Source of the DNA: Pholiota molesta
Lineage: Eukaryota; Basidiomycota; Agaricomycetes; Agaricales; Strophariaceae
DNA: 64,000 nt
Direction of reading: 5' to 3'
Assembly (NCBI GenBank): GCA_014925825.1
Contig: JACGCK010000029.1
Span: 186,001 to 250,000, forward strand
The position numbers and the translations under genes were made by a program. This document shows positions 14,985-27,362 of the stretch, piece by piece. The notes beneath the pieces were generated by a model. It was given only the letters and a program-made list of their open reading frames with translations. It did not search any database and was not told where the DNA came from. How positions within the stretch are numbered: position 1 is the stretch's first letter; each line of letters begins with the position of its first letter.

Positions 14985-15604
14985 AGAGAGTCGTCCGGAT
15001 TCGTTTACGAAACTAGTAGGGTTGATGGTAATTAAAGTAGCTTGTTTTGAGTGTTTCGAGTTTCCTTCGCTGTATAGATATGAGTATATTTTCCCTTCAA
15101 GGGTCTGTCTGAACCATCGAGCAGAGCAGGATGAAAATTGAGAGGCAGAAACGAGAAACCTAGGGTGCAGTTATATGGGAAGCTGGGTTAAGATGGTAGC
15201 AGTGCTGTGTCGTAATTACCCTCCAAATTATGCGCGTGACGTTTGAATATGGCTATTTCCGCATAAATTGTGAGCAAAAGCATTTCGAATTCCGCTGAAT
15301 CTCCCATTATGGCGAGTCAAGAGAATCAACCAACCAACCCCGCTGCAGCTCAGCAGTCTCTAATGCAAGGCCATTCAGAATTAATATCGACTAACTATCA
15401 GATGCGATATTTATATAAATATAATGCATCTATTGATTATCCTCAAGCTCAAGGAATTCTTCAGTGGCTTCCTGATCAAAGAAAAGGTGTCTATTAACCT
15501 GAGAAAGGCGTCAGACATATTTCGCTTTCCGATCTATTGCACAGAATTCTTTCATTTGACATTGGAACTCGTCCTCTGTTCGCTATCCAATGTAATGGCG
15601 AAGT
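14985..15604. other. Intergenic region between Atg11 and the F-box-like gene
   Basis: This holds the Atg11 promoter, upstream of the start at 14984, and the 3' flank of the F-box-like gene. A 63-codon frame beginning at the ATG at 15309 on the + strand (MASQENQPTNPAAAQQS) is open but has no domain, no homologue I recognise and no splice context, so I do not call it a gene. Confidence 0.4.
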
Positions 15605-16664
15605 TCATTCTCCACCATCTCGGTCAACCATTACCATTAAATCTATATGATTTGTCTCGCTGATCCCACAACCCGAGTCAGAAAATGGCCATGCAATGAA
15701 ACTAAGCAAATGCTCACAGATAAAAGCAATTCTACACTCCTCATACTCATCCGAGAAAATATTCCAATGATCCTCACTCCTCTCCAGTATCACCACCCGT
15801 GGATCCTTCGTAACGTCAAGCAACCAGCCTTTCCACATACTAAGGTTCTTCTCTGGAGAGCCAGTAAGTACAATCTGCAGGCTCTCTAATGTCTTCGCCT
15901 CCTCAACACACGTCACCTGGGACACAGCGTGGGTCTCCAACGAACTGAGCGGGGGTATCATCCGCCGAAAGACTCTCATCGACGGGTACAACACGACCTC
16001 CCGCACCTCGTCATCGCGCATGTAGGTGGACACGCTCGTGAAGCTTTTGAGCTGCGGCCTGCGGGTAAGATCTTGCGGGTGGAAGGGCCCATGAATCGGA
16101 CCGAGTGTCAGATGCTCGAGGGACGCGGGTATGACGTGTTCGAAGAGGCGCCATTTGTTCTGATCCAGGTCGAGGATGGTAAGTCTCTTCAACGACGTAG
16201 ACAGCCATAGGATCCTCGAGACGATGGTCAGAGGCCAGTTCGAGGAGCCATAAAAGAGATCGCTGTTGTTTTCGGAGGTTCGCCCGATGTGCAGGTTTTC
16301 GATGAGCGCAAAGCGGGATTCTATGGGGTCGTCGGGGATGTCGTGGCTAGACAAGAAGCTAGAAAGTTGCCAGGCCTTCGTAAATGTGATAGAGTGATAG
16401 AAAATAGGAAGAATCCAAGCATGAGTTGTCCTGCAGACCAACATGAGATTCGGAATTGTTGAAGCATCAAGAGCGGCCCATAAAAATACTGTAAAGCTAG
16501 TCAAAAAATATAATAGATCGCAGAGATAAAATATGTTGAGCTTACTCTATAATATTCAAAATCAGCATTGCCCGCTATTAGGAGGGAATGAAGGCGATAT
16601 ACCTGGTTAATGATCTCGAAAGGGAGCGCAAGCCCGGGTCTCTTTCTGCGGAGCTGTTATCACA
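15605..16664 (-). CDS. F-box-like domain protein (hypothetical)
   Basis: Probably one of the many agaricomycete F-box-like proteins, which act as substrate adaptors of SCF ubiquitin ligases. An upstream exon ends near 16603 with LRRKRPGLALPFEIINQ, a typical F-box opening. A small exon of about 29 nt near 16.55 kb follows, and the main exon continues FLWAALDASTIPNLMLVCR and THAWILPIFYHSI, as in F-box-like proteins with a following beta-strand/leucine-rich region. The long exon ends with a TGA at 15605-15607 after an acidic stretch. The first exon and start codon are not certain: the ATG at 16664 is in a different frame from the LPFEIINQ segment, so the true start is upstream or spliced. No specific substrate can be inferred. 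Confidence 0.6.
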
Positions 16665-16719
16665 CATGAGCGAAGCAAGGAAGAGAGGACCCAACTATTG
16701 TCGTAGTCGGGACTCGGAA

Positions 16720-18351
16720 TGACGCCTATCGTCACAATCACGCGATGAAGTCGGTCAAGTGATCGTAAACCGGTCATTAGAATCTATTATTTAGAATTTC
16801 CTGCTTCCAACGCTCACTCTCGTAGCTTGAACACGTGGTAATACCAGGAATTTCGCCATGCAAGCCTAAAAATCTCAGCCTTGTTGAGTGCTTCCGAAGA
16901 CGATATGCTTCGGAAAATGAAGGATGAGAATATATTCATGATACAAGGCAGGAATGACAGAGTTATGAAGCCTCTTCTGCTGCTTCCAGCTTCAGCTTTG
17001 AAAGATCCTTCATCCGTCGCACGTAGCTTTAGAGTAAACAGTCTCAGCAATCAACAACAATACATAAAAGTAAACCAACTCACTCATCGTATTGACACCT
17101 GATAGTTGACGGAGGAGAGAATGGTAAGGATAACACTAATTGGAGTGGCATAAAACAATGGACTGACTTCTCATATACGTGACGATCATGGTCGCACTCC
17201 CATGATTTGTACAAGTTCTTCTTCCGGCAGATGTTTAGTGGGATGAGTAGGCTATATTGTGGCAAGTCGGATAGATATCGAATGGTTTGAGCAGCAGCAT
17301 AATTCGCCGTATGATTGGGTAAATTTCGGTATTCAAGAAGAGCGAAATCGTGTTAATTCGAGTTGAAAATCGACATGAAAATGGGATAGGATTCCAGGCG
17401 ACGGGTGTGACAACAATATGCAGAACAGAACATAGCCAGTCAGTAAGCGTTTATAGACGATTCTGCTAAGAACGTACGCAGAGCATCCATCTCTCCATGC
17501 TATTGGGACTCTGTTGGCTTTGAGCTCTGTCTGGGAAGCTGTGGTGGACGACATTACGCCTGGCTCTATACGTCTCGTTGACCAAGTTGCGGTTGGCTGA
17601 ACTCGGGAGAAACGAGCTCTCACGCGTTTCCAGACGCCAACAGCTTTAGAACCAAACAATGCCGTTTCTTCGCAGTGCATCGCTCGCCTACTATTTGATG
17701 CATACCTCAATCGCAAAATACAGTGGCATTGGGGCACACCTCCTAGACTTGAATACAGTTGCCACACAAAAATCCGGATCAGCGAACGTATATTCACGTT
17801 ATTTTTACCTGGTTAGTAAAATTTCGTTCATCTTCCAATGTAAACATATGTTCTGACATACCGACCCGTACACCAGGTACCTTTACATTTACAATAGGGA
17901 TAGTAGTGGATGGACACGATCCACGGAATAGCGTGTATGGTACGGAACAATGAAACAGAGAGCATAGCGACAAAAAAAAGAGCACAAAACGGCTGAACAG
18001 TTACAAGACGAGACGAACCCGACGACAAAACAAAGAAAAGGAAGAACGAAGACGATATAAAAAGAGATACAAGATGCTCTCAACGCTCCAAACACAAACT
18101 ATCCTCAGACGGTCAACCACCAACGTCGGTGTCGATGGATTCGAAACAACGGACTCTGGTCTGACTTATCCAGGTATCCAATCGCGAGTAGAGCGCATCT
18201 GAGGTCCAATCCCCGCCCCGCATAGTGGACGGGGTTGCCCGTATTGTGGTTCATCGATGGATGCGTATGGTGGTTCTGATGTTGATGCGGTTGTGGGGAT
18301 AATGATGGTACTCATTCCAATGATTGTGTACCATCGGTACTGACGGCGGAC
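16720..18351. other. Intergenic interval with no supported gene
   Basis: Minus-strand frames at 16814-17050 and 17333-17797 are open but show no known domain, no consistent splice partners and poor codon structure. They may be decayed coding sequence or chance. The right part (about 17.8-18.35 kb) is the 3' flank of the kinase gene. Nothing else was recognised. Confidence 0.4.
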
Positions 18352-20294
18352 TCACAGGATGTTGTTTCCTTGCCGCCGCAGCTGCTGACGCAGACGCAGT
18401 ATTGTTGTTGTTGTTGTTGTTTCCGCCACCCATTTGGACCGATGCCATGGGTGAGCGTTCGTTTTTGGGTTTAGCCATGACGCTCCTGACGAACGAGGAA
18501 AGAAGCGCAGAGCGCTGAAGAGCCCCGAGCCAGTATTCTGCGGCTTCGTTTTGCTGAGCCTGTTCGGGTTCGACCCGCGGCCACCGTTTGGAGGGTGGAT
18601 ATCGATGGGCCTCGACGTACCCATCCGCGCCGCATTTTTGGATTGGTCGTATGACGATGGCCAGTGGACGTAGTTGGGAGAGCTGGGAGGGAATGACTCG
18701 GTGTTGTCGTCCGAATATTCTGCAACGGAGTACACTGATGTGTTGGGCGAAGAGTAACGTTTCTGCGTCCGATAGCCCTCCATGTACGATGCATCTGGAC
18801 GGTGAAAGGTGAATGGCTTGGACTCCACCACAGGTGTCGCGAGGAAGACCGAAGATGCGAAACGATTGTCTTCTGTCTCAGTCATCGATGTGCCGCCGTA
18901 CGCAGGATATATCGTCGACTCCGCATCGTAATATTGCTCGTGGTCGTAAGTCGAGGCCACGTCGAAGCCACAATCCGTGAACTCCAGGCTGCTCGGCGTG
19001 GCAGGCAGCGACGAATCCGAAGTATACGACGACCGGCCGGAGGTCTCGTATGGCGTGTGCACGCCGTCCTCGTATACGTCCATTCCATCATGGAATCCTT
19101 CGTCGTACTCGTATTCGCTGTGCACGCCATCCCATGACGTCTGATCCATGGGCTCCTCCATCTCAGACGCTTGACTCTTGTATTCCGAATGCATCTCCGA
19201 CATGGAGAACACGCAGTAAGGCTCGACGTTCTCGGGGATACTGGGCACTGGGCGCTTCTCGGCCTGTTTTTGCTGCGCAGGGCCGTTCCCAAGATCCATG
19301 CCAGCTTCCCAAGGACACCGCGCGAGGCTGCTTTCGAAGATGACATTGTCGGAGTAGAAGTTCTTGATGCTGAGCACATAATCGCGCATCTTGTCGAGGG
19401 AAAGTCGCTTCTTCCAGTCGATGTGAAGCACCTGGACGAGAAGTTTGTTGAACTCCTCCGAAATCGGGAGGACGCTGGGGAGGAACTGAAGGGGGTCGCG
19501 TTGGTACGCCTTGTAGGTGGGGTCGTCCGGCATCGAAGACTTCCATGGATTGCGGCCAGTGACGAGATTAAGAAGGATGATGCCTAACGACCAGATATCG
19601 TTGTGCATTGGTGAGTAATGCGCTGGGTTCTCAAAGTCTCCTGCCTGACATTCTGTAATGCGATCAGCTCTCAGCAACGACAATAATATTCATGCAACGT
19701 ACCTGGACTCATATGGTACACGCTGCCTGTTCGGAACTCTTTGCTCAGCTTGTCGGTCGTTGCCAGTCCAAAATCAGTGATTGCGACTCGTACGCCTTGG
19801 TCGAAACAGAGGACATTTTCCGGCTTGAGGTCGCGATGATATATCCCTAGGGAATGGCAATATCGAACCGAATCGAGAATTTGGAGGAAGACACGTCTGA
19901 TGAGCTTATTGTCACCGAGGTATCGAGTCTTGTGAAGGATCTGGGTAAACAAATCTTCGTCCGGAGCGTAGTCCATGATGATGTACGTGTGGTTGATATC
20001 CTCGACAACGCGGTGGAGAGTGACGACGGATGGATGGGCGGAGGCAATTTGGTGCAGCATGATTTCGCGGAGGTGGAGTTGTCGGCGGCTCGACTGCTGG
20101 CCATGGGCGCTGCTGTTCAGGCACTTCACTGCGTACGACCGCTGCAGAGGAGAGAACCTCTCCACAGCCCGGTACACGACTCCGTAGCCGCCCACACCGA
20201 GGACTGCGACGAGCTCTAGACTGTCGCCGTCGATGAGCGTGCCCAAAGGCGGATGGGTAGGGTTCGGAGATGCCATAGCTGGCTTCTTCGACAT
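18352..20294 (-). CDS. Serine/threonine protein kinase, Ran1/Sks1-like
   Basis: Cytosolic Ser/Thr kinase. Two exons, 19703-20294 and 18352-19652, join through a 50-nt intron to 630 residues. Kinase features in order: glycine loop GVGGYGVVY (about residue 33), AVKCLN lysine, EDINHTYIIMDY hinge, catalytic HRDLKPEN, DFGLAT, a GSVYHMSPE activation segment spanning the intron, and NDIWSLGIILLNLVTGRNPW. This pattern (short N-terminus, hydrophobic EDLFTQIL helix, no extra lobe) matches the Ran1/Pat1 and Sks1/Vhs1 group, which controls meiosis commitment or glucose-related signalling in yeasts; role here is inference. The C-terminal 330 residues are disordered, rich in Ser, Tyr, Asp and Pro. The end is uncertain: another frame beginning near 18478 carries a poly-Asn run and a His/Pro tail and could be the real C-terminus if one base is missing near 18.48 kb. 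Confidence 0.88.
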
Positions 20295-21768
20295 CGTCGG
20301 CTGGAAGCAAAAGGTCAGTCAGCTTTCGCCTGAAGTTTAAATATATGCTCACCTATGATATATACTTTACAAGAGCAGGCAGGCGACAGCTTTCGCCGGG
20401 AGGTATGAGGCACCACTGCGCTTCCCTCAGCGCGTGTACACCATGAGGTTGTGAAACACCCACCAATGTCTAAAAGTACGCAGTATGCAATCTGCTGACA
20501 GGACTCTGGTGTCCAAGGTGTCTGCGGGCGTCTTCTGCAAGCGACAGCAGGTGCTTGAACCGAACGATAGCAGGGAATAGAAACGGCTAGCTCTAAACGC
20601 TCAGGCGAAACGTTTTTTCTGCGTCAGTGTTTATCATGGTGTCTTCACCCACCCCTATGTCGATTCAGGTCTCGAAGTTCGAGAATAAAGGCAGTACGCG
20701 CAATTGAGTTGGGTACGTGTTTTCGGTTAGCCACGTTGCTTACCCTTGAGGGCAAGGGCATTGGAGCGTCTCAGACAACTTGCGTGATTTACAAAGTTTC
20801 GCGGATGTATGACAGATGCCCATGATTCAAATCCTCTCATTGGTGCGTGCGCGATACAATTAGAACAACTGCTATCGCACCTCTCCGCCAGCACCGAGTT
20901 CCATGGGATCTTCCAACATGAGACGGCCAAGTACATGGACGGGATTGAGGCCGAGCATTGCTCACCAACGGATCACCATCGATAGACGTCTTCTATTCGT
21001 TCCGTGACTGCGTAGACGAGCGATCGATCGACTTACTTCCATATCGAACAATGTCAGATACATCCTGGAATTCTCCGTGGAAAGCTGTGTTGCAGGACTA
21101 TCGTCACTGGGAGCTATGTACATACCGAATGCTCAGGCATCAATATTCTAGTCGAGTCAGATGTATGTAGGTACTTTAACTTTGATGAAACTCGTCTGAC
21201 GAGTCCGCACCAAAAGTCATTTGAGTCGCATATGTGTGTATCGCTAAGTCCATCTTCTCACATATATACCCTTCTAAAATAGCGCCACACAGTTATATTT
21301 GCAGAAGATGACACTCTTCAAACGTTCATGGTCGATCATTGTTTTGAGAATTCCAACATAGAAAATGAATGTGAAGATTGTGAAAAGGGTGAAGTGCCAA
21401 CAGCGAGGCTTCCTAGCTAACACTACCTACTCCATACATCCGAAAAATTTAAAGTTATCGTTGAGTCTTCCGGACAATGTGGGTATGGGGCTATCTGAGA
21501 GATACAAAGTCCCGATGCCAGATCATCGATTGTGCAAATCGATAAAACGGTGTCAAAACTTAAGGTTACTACAATTCAGCCAAAGTTCTGGACAGAACTC
21601 GAAGGCAACGTGAGGCAATACAGCCTTGCAGGAGACCAACGGGAATTACATCACTCTAATATATCCATCTATCCTCGACGCAAGTTTTAGATCACAAATC
21701 GCCTTGCTGCTAAGTAATGTCCAGGAGATGCATCATCCAGTCCAAGGACCAACGTCGACCAACGCGCA
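20295..21768. other. Intergenic region upstream of the kinase gene
   Basis: Contains the kinase promoter and the 3' flank of the DUF1769 gene. No gene, RNA or repeat was recognised. A small perfect inverted repeat, ACTCGT-CTG-ACGAGT, at about 21188-21202 was examined and is treated as a chance hairpin. Confidence 0.45.
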
Positions 21769-23131
21769 TCAACTATCATGTTCATCACCATCCACCATCT
21801 CAATCGCCACACACCAAAAGATCCTCCCCCACGGCTCTGCGCTCGCACCGTCCTTCACGCGCTCGCAGCACACAAAGCGCACCGGCTGCCCATCCCAGTA
21901 CTTCATCAGGTCAAATGACAGCCCGCCGGGGAGCTGCAGCGCCAGACTCGGCGCGAAGTTGATGAACCCATAGCAGAAATCCGTCGTAATGACGTCATTT
22001 GGCCCAAACCACACATCGCGCCGCTTCGCCTTGCACGCGAAGTGCGCGCGCCGGGCCGCGCTGGACGCGTCGAGGCGCCTGAGTTCGCGCTCGCGCTCCC
22101 GGCGCCGGCGGCGGTTGCGGCTCCCGCCGTCGGCGCTGTGGCGGTCCTCGTCGGAGTCGGATGAGTTGGCGTCCCGCCTGCGCGGCTTGCCCAGATGGAC
22201 TTTGCGCATAGCTTGTTTGAGGCGCAGCGAGCCCGTGCCGCTGTTCTTGCTCGCCGCGGAGTGCCCCGAGCCGGAGGATCCAGAGGAGATGAATGACGCA
22301 GAGGAGCCCGAGCCAGTGGACCCCGCGGACGGCGGTCGGTGGAGCGTAGATACAGTGAGCTCGGGCGAACCGCTGGGCGATAGCGATGATTGGGAAGAGC
22401 TGATTCGGTGACGCGGCGGTGAGACAGGTGATGTGGTGATCGTGGGTATTGGGCTGCCTCTGTCGTCTAGATCAACGAGCGCCAGGTGTAAGTCCTTGGA
22501 GTCGTCTGTGATTGAGTATGGAGGGGGAAATTCTGGGACATCCAAGTGCGACGCGTTGGGGTCGATACGAGTATGGGTGAAGTTCGGCATCGTTGCAATC
22601 AGAGGCGAAAGAGCCCATGGCTTGGTAGATGACGTCAAATCGTGTTCTAGTGTTGGGTCTATATAGCTATATGTCGTACGACATTAGAACTAGATGTATA
22701 TGAATGAAGAGATTTACGCACTGCATGAACTTCAAAACAGCGCTAGATCCCCATGGCAGCCTCAACGGCCTGTCGAACGTATTTCCAAAAAGTATGTCAT
22801 CCGCCGACTGGGGCACTAAGAATCTGCCTGAGTAAAAATAAGGAGAACACTGTCAGGATCCAGCCTCATGCACACCACGCCCAAGAAAAAAGTCAATAAA
22901 CCCACCTTGCACCTGGATGCTCCATGTAATGCCTGCCTTATCCTCTCTCTTGAAATATTCCGAATCGCGCACACGCCCTTGCTCGTCTGTCATGCCCTTG
23001 ATGTGTGCCGCGATGCTGCCTTCAAATAGCGGCGAGGAGAGTGGATGTGCGATACCAGTGTTGACAAGGGAAGATATGGGCACCATGGTGTCAGGAGAAG
23101 TGCCAGCCAAAACACGTAGACGAGGTGCCAT
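21769..23131 (-). CDS. DUF1769 family protein
   Basis: Conserved fungal protein of the DUF1769 family (UPF0590-like), of unknown biochemical role. Three exons, 22906-23131, 22722-22827 and 21769-22666, give 409 residues in frame. Conserved blocks are easy to see: SPLFEGSIAAHIKGM, a KREDKAGITWSIQVQGRFL strand with splice junction, FGNTFDRPLRLPWGSSAVL, YIDPTLEHDL, KPWALSPLIATMP, and near the end VWFGPNDVITTDFCYGFINF, LPGGLSFDLMKYWDGQPVRF and VCCER. Between them lies a family-typical disordered insert rich in Ser, Arg and Glu (about residues 190-310). The start at 23131 has an ACC-ATG-GC context and opens MAPRLRVLAG; no in-frame upstream ATG was found. Intact. Confidence 0.9.
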
Positions 23132-24215
23132 GGTGGGTTGAATGTCAAAGGGCAAGGTAAGGAGGGGTATCGAATGGCCGTTGGCAGGGTATGTATATTC
23201 TTTGTTGGGTGCAACTCGTCAGCGTCAAGTGGAGTTGGACCAAGATTCACAAGGTATATATGTATGGTGCGCAGTCTTGTCAGCTAGGACTTCTCGGCTG
23301 ACTTGTGGTGCGAATGTCGTTCTGGTCTAAGGCGGGCGGTGCGCAATTCGGACGAAGGGAGTTGGGTAATTGTATTGCGTAGGAGCCGGTCCCAGCGCAG
23401 CACTGTAGGAAATTGCGAAGATATCTGTCTCAGACCAGTCTGATTCAGACGCTGATGATGGGGGCTCTGAACTCAGCCCGAGGTCTCCATACATTTGGAC
23501 ACACATACAAAGGAATGAAATCAGGTTGCAGCCTTCCGCACTCTGGTTGCTGCGCGTTCCAAAAATACATTGACGTATTTTTGGAGATTCACTTGATGAT
23601 GGAAGTTAGCGGCAAAGAAACAATGAGACTGGGCCAGACGTTACGGTACAAGCTGGTACAAGACTCGAACGGCAATAACTAACCTGAAAAACACAGCAGG
23701 ACACCATCTCCGTTGTGACGGAAAACAAGAACCAGACAATAATTTAAATCCGCGGTCGTTAAGCATCCGTGCCTAGGTGTGACATGTTGTCACCTTTCAC
23801 ATGTCACGGCCTGTCAAAGAGGACTCGTGCCAACTCGTGCCACTTGGAGAAGTTTGGCACACGATTCCAACACGATTCGTCGCTTGTTCGTCGCTGCAGC
23901 CTGTAGCAATGGACCAACCTGGTCCATGTCACATTATATATCAGAAATTCAATGCGTAAGAGGTATGTAAATACTCTATCTAGTATCTATTATCTAAAAA
24001 CCAACTGAAAACCTAGTGAAAACCGCCGAGTGAAAAGAAAAACTTCAAGTCGAAAACGAATCCAGCCAAAATCCAGCAAGAATCCAGATCTCTCGGCGCT
24101 CGTAGGACCTGCTTTGCAGCAACACGCGAAGGCTCCAGCGAATTAATCACTCTTCGGATATGTATTCGTCCTGAGCAGCAAGATGAGTGATTTGCAAGAT
24201 CTGTTTATGCTTGGT
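23132..24215. other. Intergenic region
   Basis: Carries the DUF1769 promoter on the left. No convincing gene was found; frames at 23413-23682 and 23779-23970 on the + strand lack domains. No repeats of note. Confidence 0.4.
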
Positions 24216-25154
24216 TTATGCACCTGAGAGTAAGATACTCACAATTATCCTGCTAAAGATACCACAGACCCGGGCGTGGGAGGTGAAAGACTGGTGATTG
24301 GCATCTTCGACCATCTCTCCTTCCAGCGCCAAAGCGCACTTCACATAGATCTCGTTTCTAATATCCCCAGAACTGCTCTTCCAAAACTCAGCATGTTCAT
24401 CATTCAAATTCGGCAAGCTAGATTTATATGTGAGTATTCTTAGGACTGTAGAAGGAAAGGAATCTGTAAAGCTTAACTCACCTTTCATATTCCAGCCCTA
24501 TTTCATAAAGTTCTGAGAAGATTAGCTTTTCCTTTAAGGCTTTTTCATGGTGAAAACGCAGAGAAAAACTCGTAGGCTCAGGAATCGACGCTACTATCAG
24601 GTATGCCGGCGCCGATCCGTCAAGTATACTCTGCACATGAAGCTAGATATCGATCAAAGGACATGAGCGTCGAGATGCTTGAAAATAACAAAACGTAGGA
24701 AGGGACATACAATCGCATTCATAAATTCATCCTCCGCATCCAGCATGAGTTGACTTCCCGTCTGCAGATGCTCTCGGCTATCCAGATGAACATCAGACAC
24801 CCATACCATTCTTGCTTCGACTTCTTTCCTCGCTTGCTGGAAAACACTATATCTCTCTTCCCCGCCATATCCTCTCCAGCAAGAAACCAATTTCAAATAT
24901 TCCACTGTGGTCTCATGCAATTCCGCTCCATCGGGCCTGAAATTCATATGGAGAAGCGTTAAATAAGTGCGCTGATTAGGATTCAAATTACGATGGACGT
25001 ACATGATAACCTCGGGCGAGCGAGAGTCGATGTCTTTGGCCCGCTCATATAATGCCGCCATATAAGATGATCTCTCCTCATAGGTTCTGTATTGGCCATC
25101 TTGGAAGTTGATATGGAGGATTGCCTCAGGGGAATGGGTAATAAATCGACTCAA
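24216..25154 (-). CDS. Hypothetical protein, multi-exon, unknown family
   Basis: Minus-strand gene supported by splice structure rather than a known domain. An exon to 24711 carries VDELSRFITHSPEAILHIN, YMAALYERAKDIDSRSPEV and VSDVHLDSREHLQTGSQL; a second (about 24516-24636) carries LDGSAPAYLIVASIPEPTSF and FHHEKALKEKLIFSELYEIG; a third continues LPNLNDEHAEFWKSSSGDI and ALALEGEMVEDANH, ending at a stop at 24216. Phases agree across both introns (GT-AG). The protein is acidic and probably soluble. The start is not resolved: no in-frame ATG opens the first exon seen, so there is probably another exon upstream near 25.2 kb, or the gene is truncated. I do not recognise the family. Confidence 0.55.
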
Positions 25155-25163
25155 CTCATCCAC

Positions 25164-26011
25164 CTCTTATAAGTATCCTTATGCAGAGATCGACACAGTA
25201 ATTTAACTTGATAAGTGTTCGCTAAGCTATAGCTTCAGATCTGCCCTGCACATCTTTCGGACGCTAAATCCGATTGGACCGGCGACGATCTCGCCCATAT
25301 AGAACAATGGACCATGATCATGATAATGAGGAACACAAGACCGATACATGCAGTGGAGGTCAATCAGCCGGCAGCAAGTCAATTGTTGCTGAAGAAAAAA
25401 AGAACTTACTACTTTATTGTAATGGAGTGGAGAACCTCATGGCGGGCGATGTCTGGAGATTAGCGTCGTCTGCTCCACTGCAGCTTCTTGGAATCAATTG
25501 AATCTTTAGATTCCAATACTGAACCTTTCGAATTGTTATCGAAATGCGGTTAAATTCTTACGTATGTCGGTCACTCCGTACTACCACCGCACTATAGATC
25601 ATTGAAGCGCAGGTTAGCGACATCCATTGTTCCTCCCAAAACATGAGTACCCTTTGCCCAGTACATTAATCCAATCTCTCCGTCGCTTAGTTCTCTATCT
25701 GTACATATTTTACGAGGCCCAGACGGTGATTGAAAAAAAAAAATATAATCCTAGAATTACATGATGGAGAATAGGCGCTCGTGACTCGTCGAATGGACTC
25801 ATTAGCGCCTATCGGCGTCTCCACCTCCACATTTCATGCCTAAATGAGCACTTCAATTCCCATTTTGATGATGGATTGTTTCAGCCCAAATCTATGGTAT
25901 TTACAGTTAACTAGCGGTCCCGATAATCTAAACGGCCATGCAATAAACCCCGGGCGTATTCCGGAATCCGTGCCCATTCATTTATCTTCATTTATCAAGG
26001 CTCTAAGGTCA
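25164..26011. other. Intergenic region with a hairpin element
   Basis: No supported gene. The stretch contains an 8-bp A run near 25733-25742 and one copy of a GC-rich inverted-repeat element (25770-25812), described separately, whose sister copy lies beyond the DUF7330-type gene at 27.8 kb. Confidence 0.45.
25770..25812. repeat. Inverted-repeat hairpin element, copy 1
   Basis: The arms AATAGGCGCT (25770-25779) and AGCGCCTAT (25804-25812) are complementary over nine bases and enclose a 24-base loop. The same arms occur at 27827-27859 around a different loop. The pair flanks the DUF7330-type gene in non-coding sequence. Function unknown: possibly ends of a short non-autonomous transposable element, or protein-binding palindromes. 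Confidence 0.6.
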
Positions 26012-27362
26012 CTATGGACATAGCACGCGATTATGGCAGCACATTGCGTCAATACGCCGAAAATCACAACCGGTGAATATGACCATGCAAATGCCTCGAG
26101 GGCCCCCAGCAGCTTTTCGGATATCTCCCGGGTGCGGCAGCTTCCATGAAGTCTCCGCAGCCGGCGAGAAGGAGCCCATCCTCCGAGTACTTAAGTGGAA
26201 CGCAGTGACTGAGTGACATCCATTCTGCGTCGAGGCTTTTATGCCACGGTGGGTCGCCTTGCGAAATGATGTTTCTTCACGGCGTGGAGAAGTCCTTGAG
26301 CGATTGATCACAAATAATAAGCTTGATAAATTTCCCGAAAGATGAAATGTCTTAAATCTGTGGTATGACGAACCAAATGAAAGGTTAAAGCAACTACGCC
26401 AAACGGAAAAATCCTTGGTACATTCTTTCAAAAAATCCGGAGATCTAGGTTTAGGGGGATCGACCTCATCATCAAAATGGACATTGATATTGCCGCTTTT
26501 TGCTTCGACATACAGCTGGTCGCCTGTCCACTTCGCGTCGTCCATCCATTCCGATGGGTCGAAATCGCCAATAAAGCTGCGTTTCGTGCGGTCCACATCG
26601 GAAAATTGGGTCTCTGATGCTTTCATGGCGCTAGACAATCGAATCGAGCCGTTGCCTGTTTTCAAATTGACGAGACCTTTAAATGAACGAGGCAGGTATA
26701 GTGTGACACGACCGTTGACTGAGGATGAGAAAATTGACATCGGAAGGCGGGTTGGTTAGGATTCGTGGAAGGTACGTCGTGCTGAGATGAGAAGAGTCAG
26801 AAGGGTCGCACAGTAAACAATATGAAAGAAAAGAATAAAGGAAGTAATCCTAACTTACCACCTTTGTCGTAACCGACCCATTTCTCGATGAAGTCTCGAT
26901 AAAAACTCTGTTTCGCTGTTGTTGGACTTGGCTTGACGCTTCATTATTATGCGGCATAATGAAGATCTCGGCATCGACACTGCCGCTGTGGCTTTCCAGA
27001 GATAAATTCCTCCTCGTTTCCTCTGTTTCATTACCTGACAAAGGAGGCAGCATTGTTGGCGGAATAAGTAATGCAGGTTCGATTATCCATTCGCCTGAGA
27101 TGCTTGAATTTGAGCGGAATAGAGCGACGAAATTAGAGGGCTTGATGTCTGGGAGAGGTCGCCGCGGCGATCCTTGAGCGTAGATGGGCTCGCTCTGTGA
27201 GGCCACTTGGGAGTAGTCGGGGGTGGATCCTTAGAGGTCGTTAGACTAGAACCATATTCCAGTAATAGCGCCATAGAGCACTCACAGACGAGTCTGACGA
27301 AGGAATCTCCGACTCAGACTTCAGCTTATTAGCTGGTTCGTTGGACTCTGATATGACGACCA
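26012..27362 (-). CDS. DUF7330-type domain protein (frame broken near 27.22 kb)
   Basis: Basidiomycete-expanded protein of unknown function with repeated beta-strand NGS motifs. Exons on the minus strand: a start exon MVVISESNEPANKLK from 27362; an exon to about 26870 carrying SNFVALFRSNSSISGEW, ALLIPPTMLPPL, NLSLESHSGSVDAEIFIM and VFIETSSRNGSVTTKV; and an exon from about 26730 carrying VNGRVTLYLPRSFKGLVNL, TGNGSIRLSSAM, DVDRTKRSFIGDF and LYVEAKSGNINVHFDDE. This order matches DUF7330-type proteins. The first junction is out of frame by one base: with six instead of five G at 27219-27223 the protein would read DPPPDYSQVASQSEP straight into the domain. The 3' end is open to 26012, but the conserved part ends near 26.42 kb, so the last exon is uncertain. 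Confidence 0.65.

Noticed and set aside
15309..15497. 63-codon frame starting MASQENQPTNPAAAQQS
   Set aside because: Has an ATG and a plausible composition, but no supporting splice, domain or conserved motif; antisense to the flank of the F-box-like gene.
21180..21215. Hammerhead-ribozyme-like words (GATGAAAC followed by CTGACGAG)
   Set aside because: The core bases occur in the wrong arrangement and the match is explained by the short palindrome ACTCGT-CTG-ACGAGT; no three-stem fold can be drawn.
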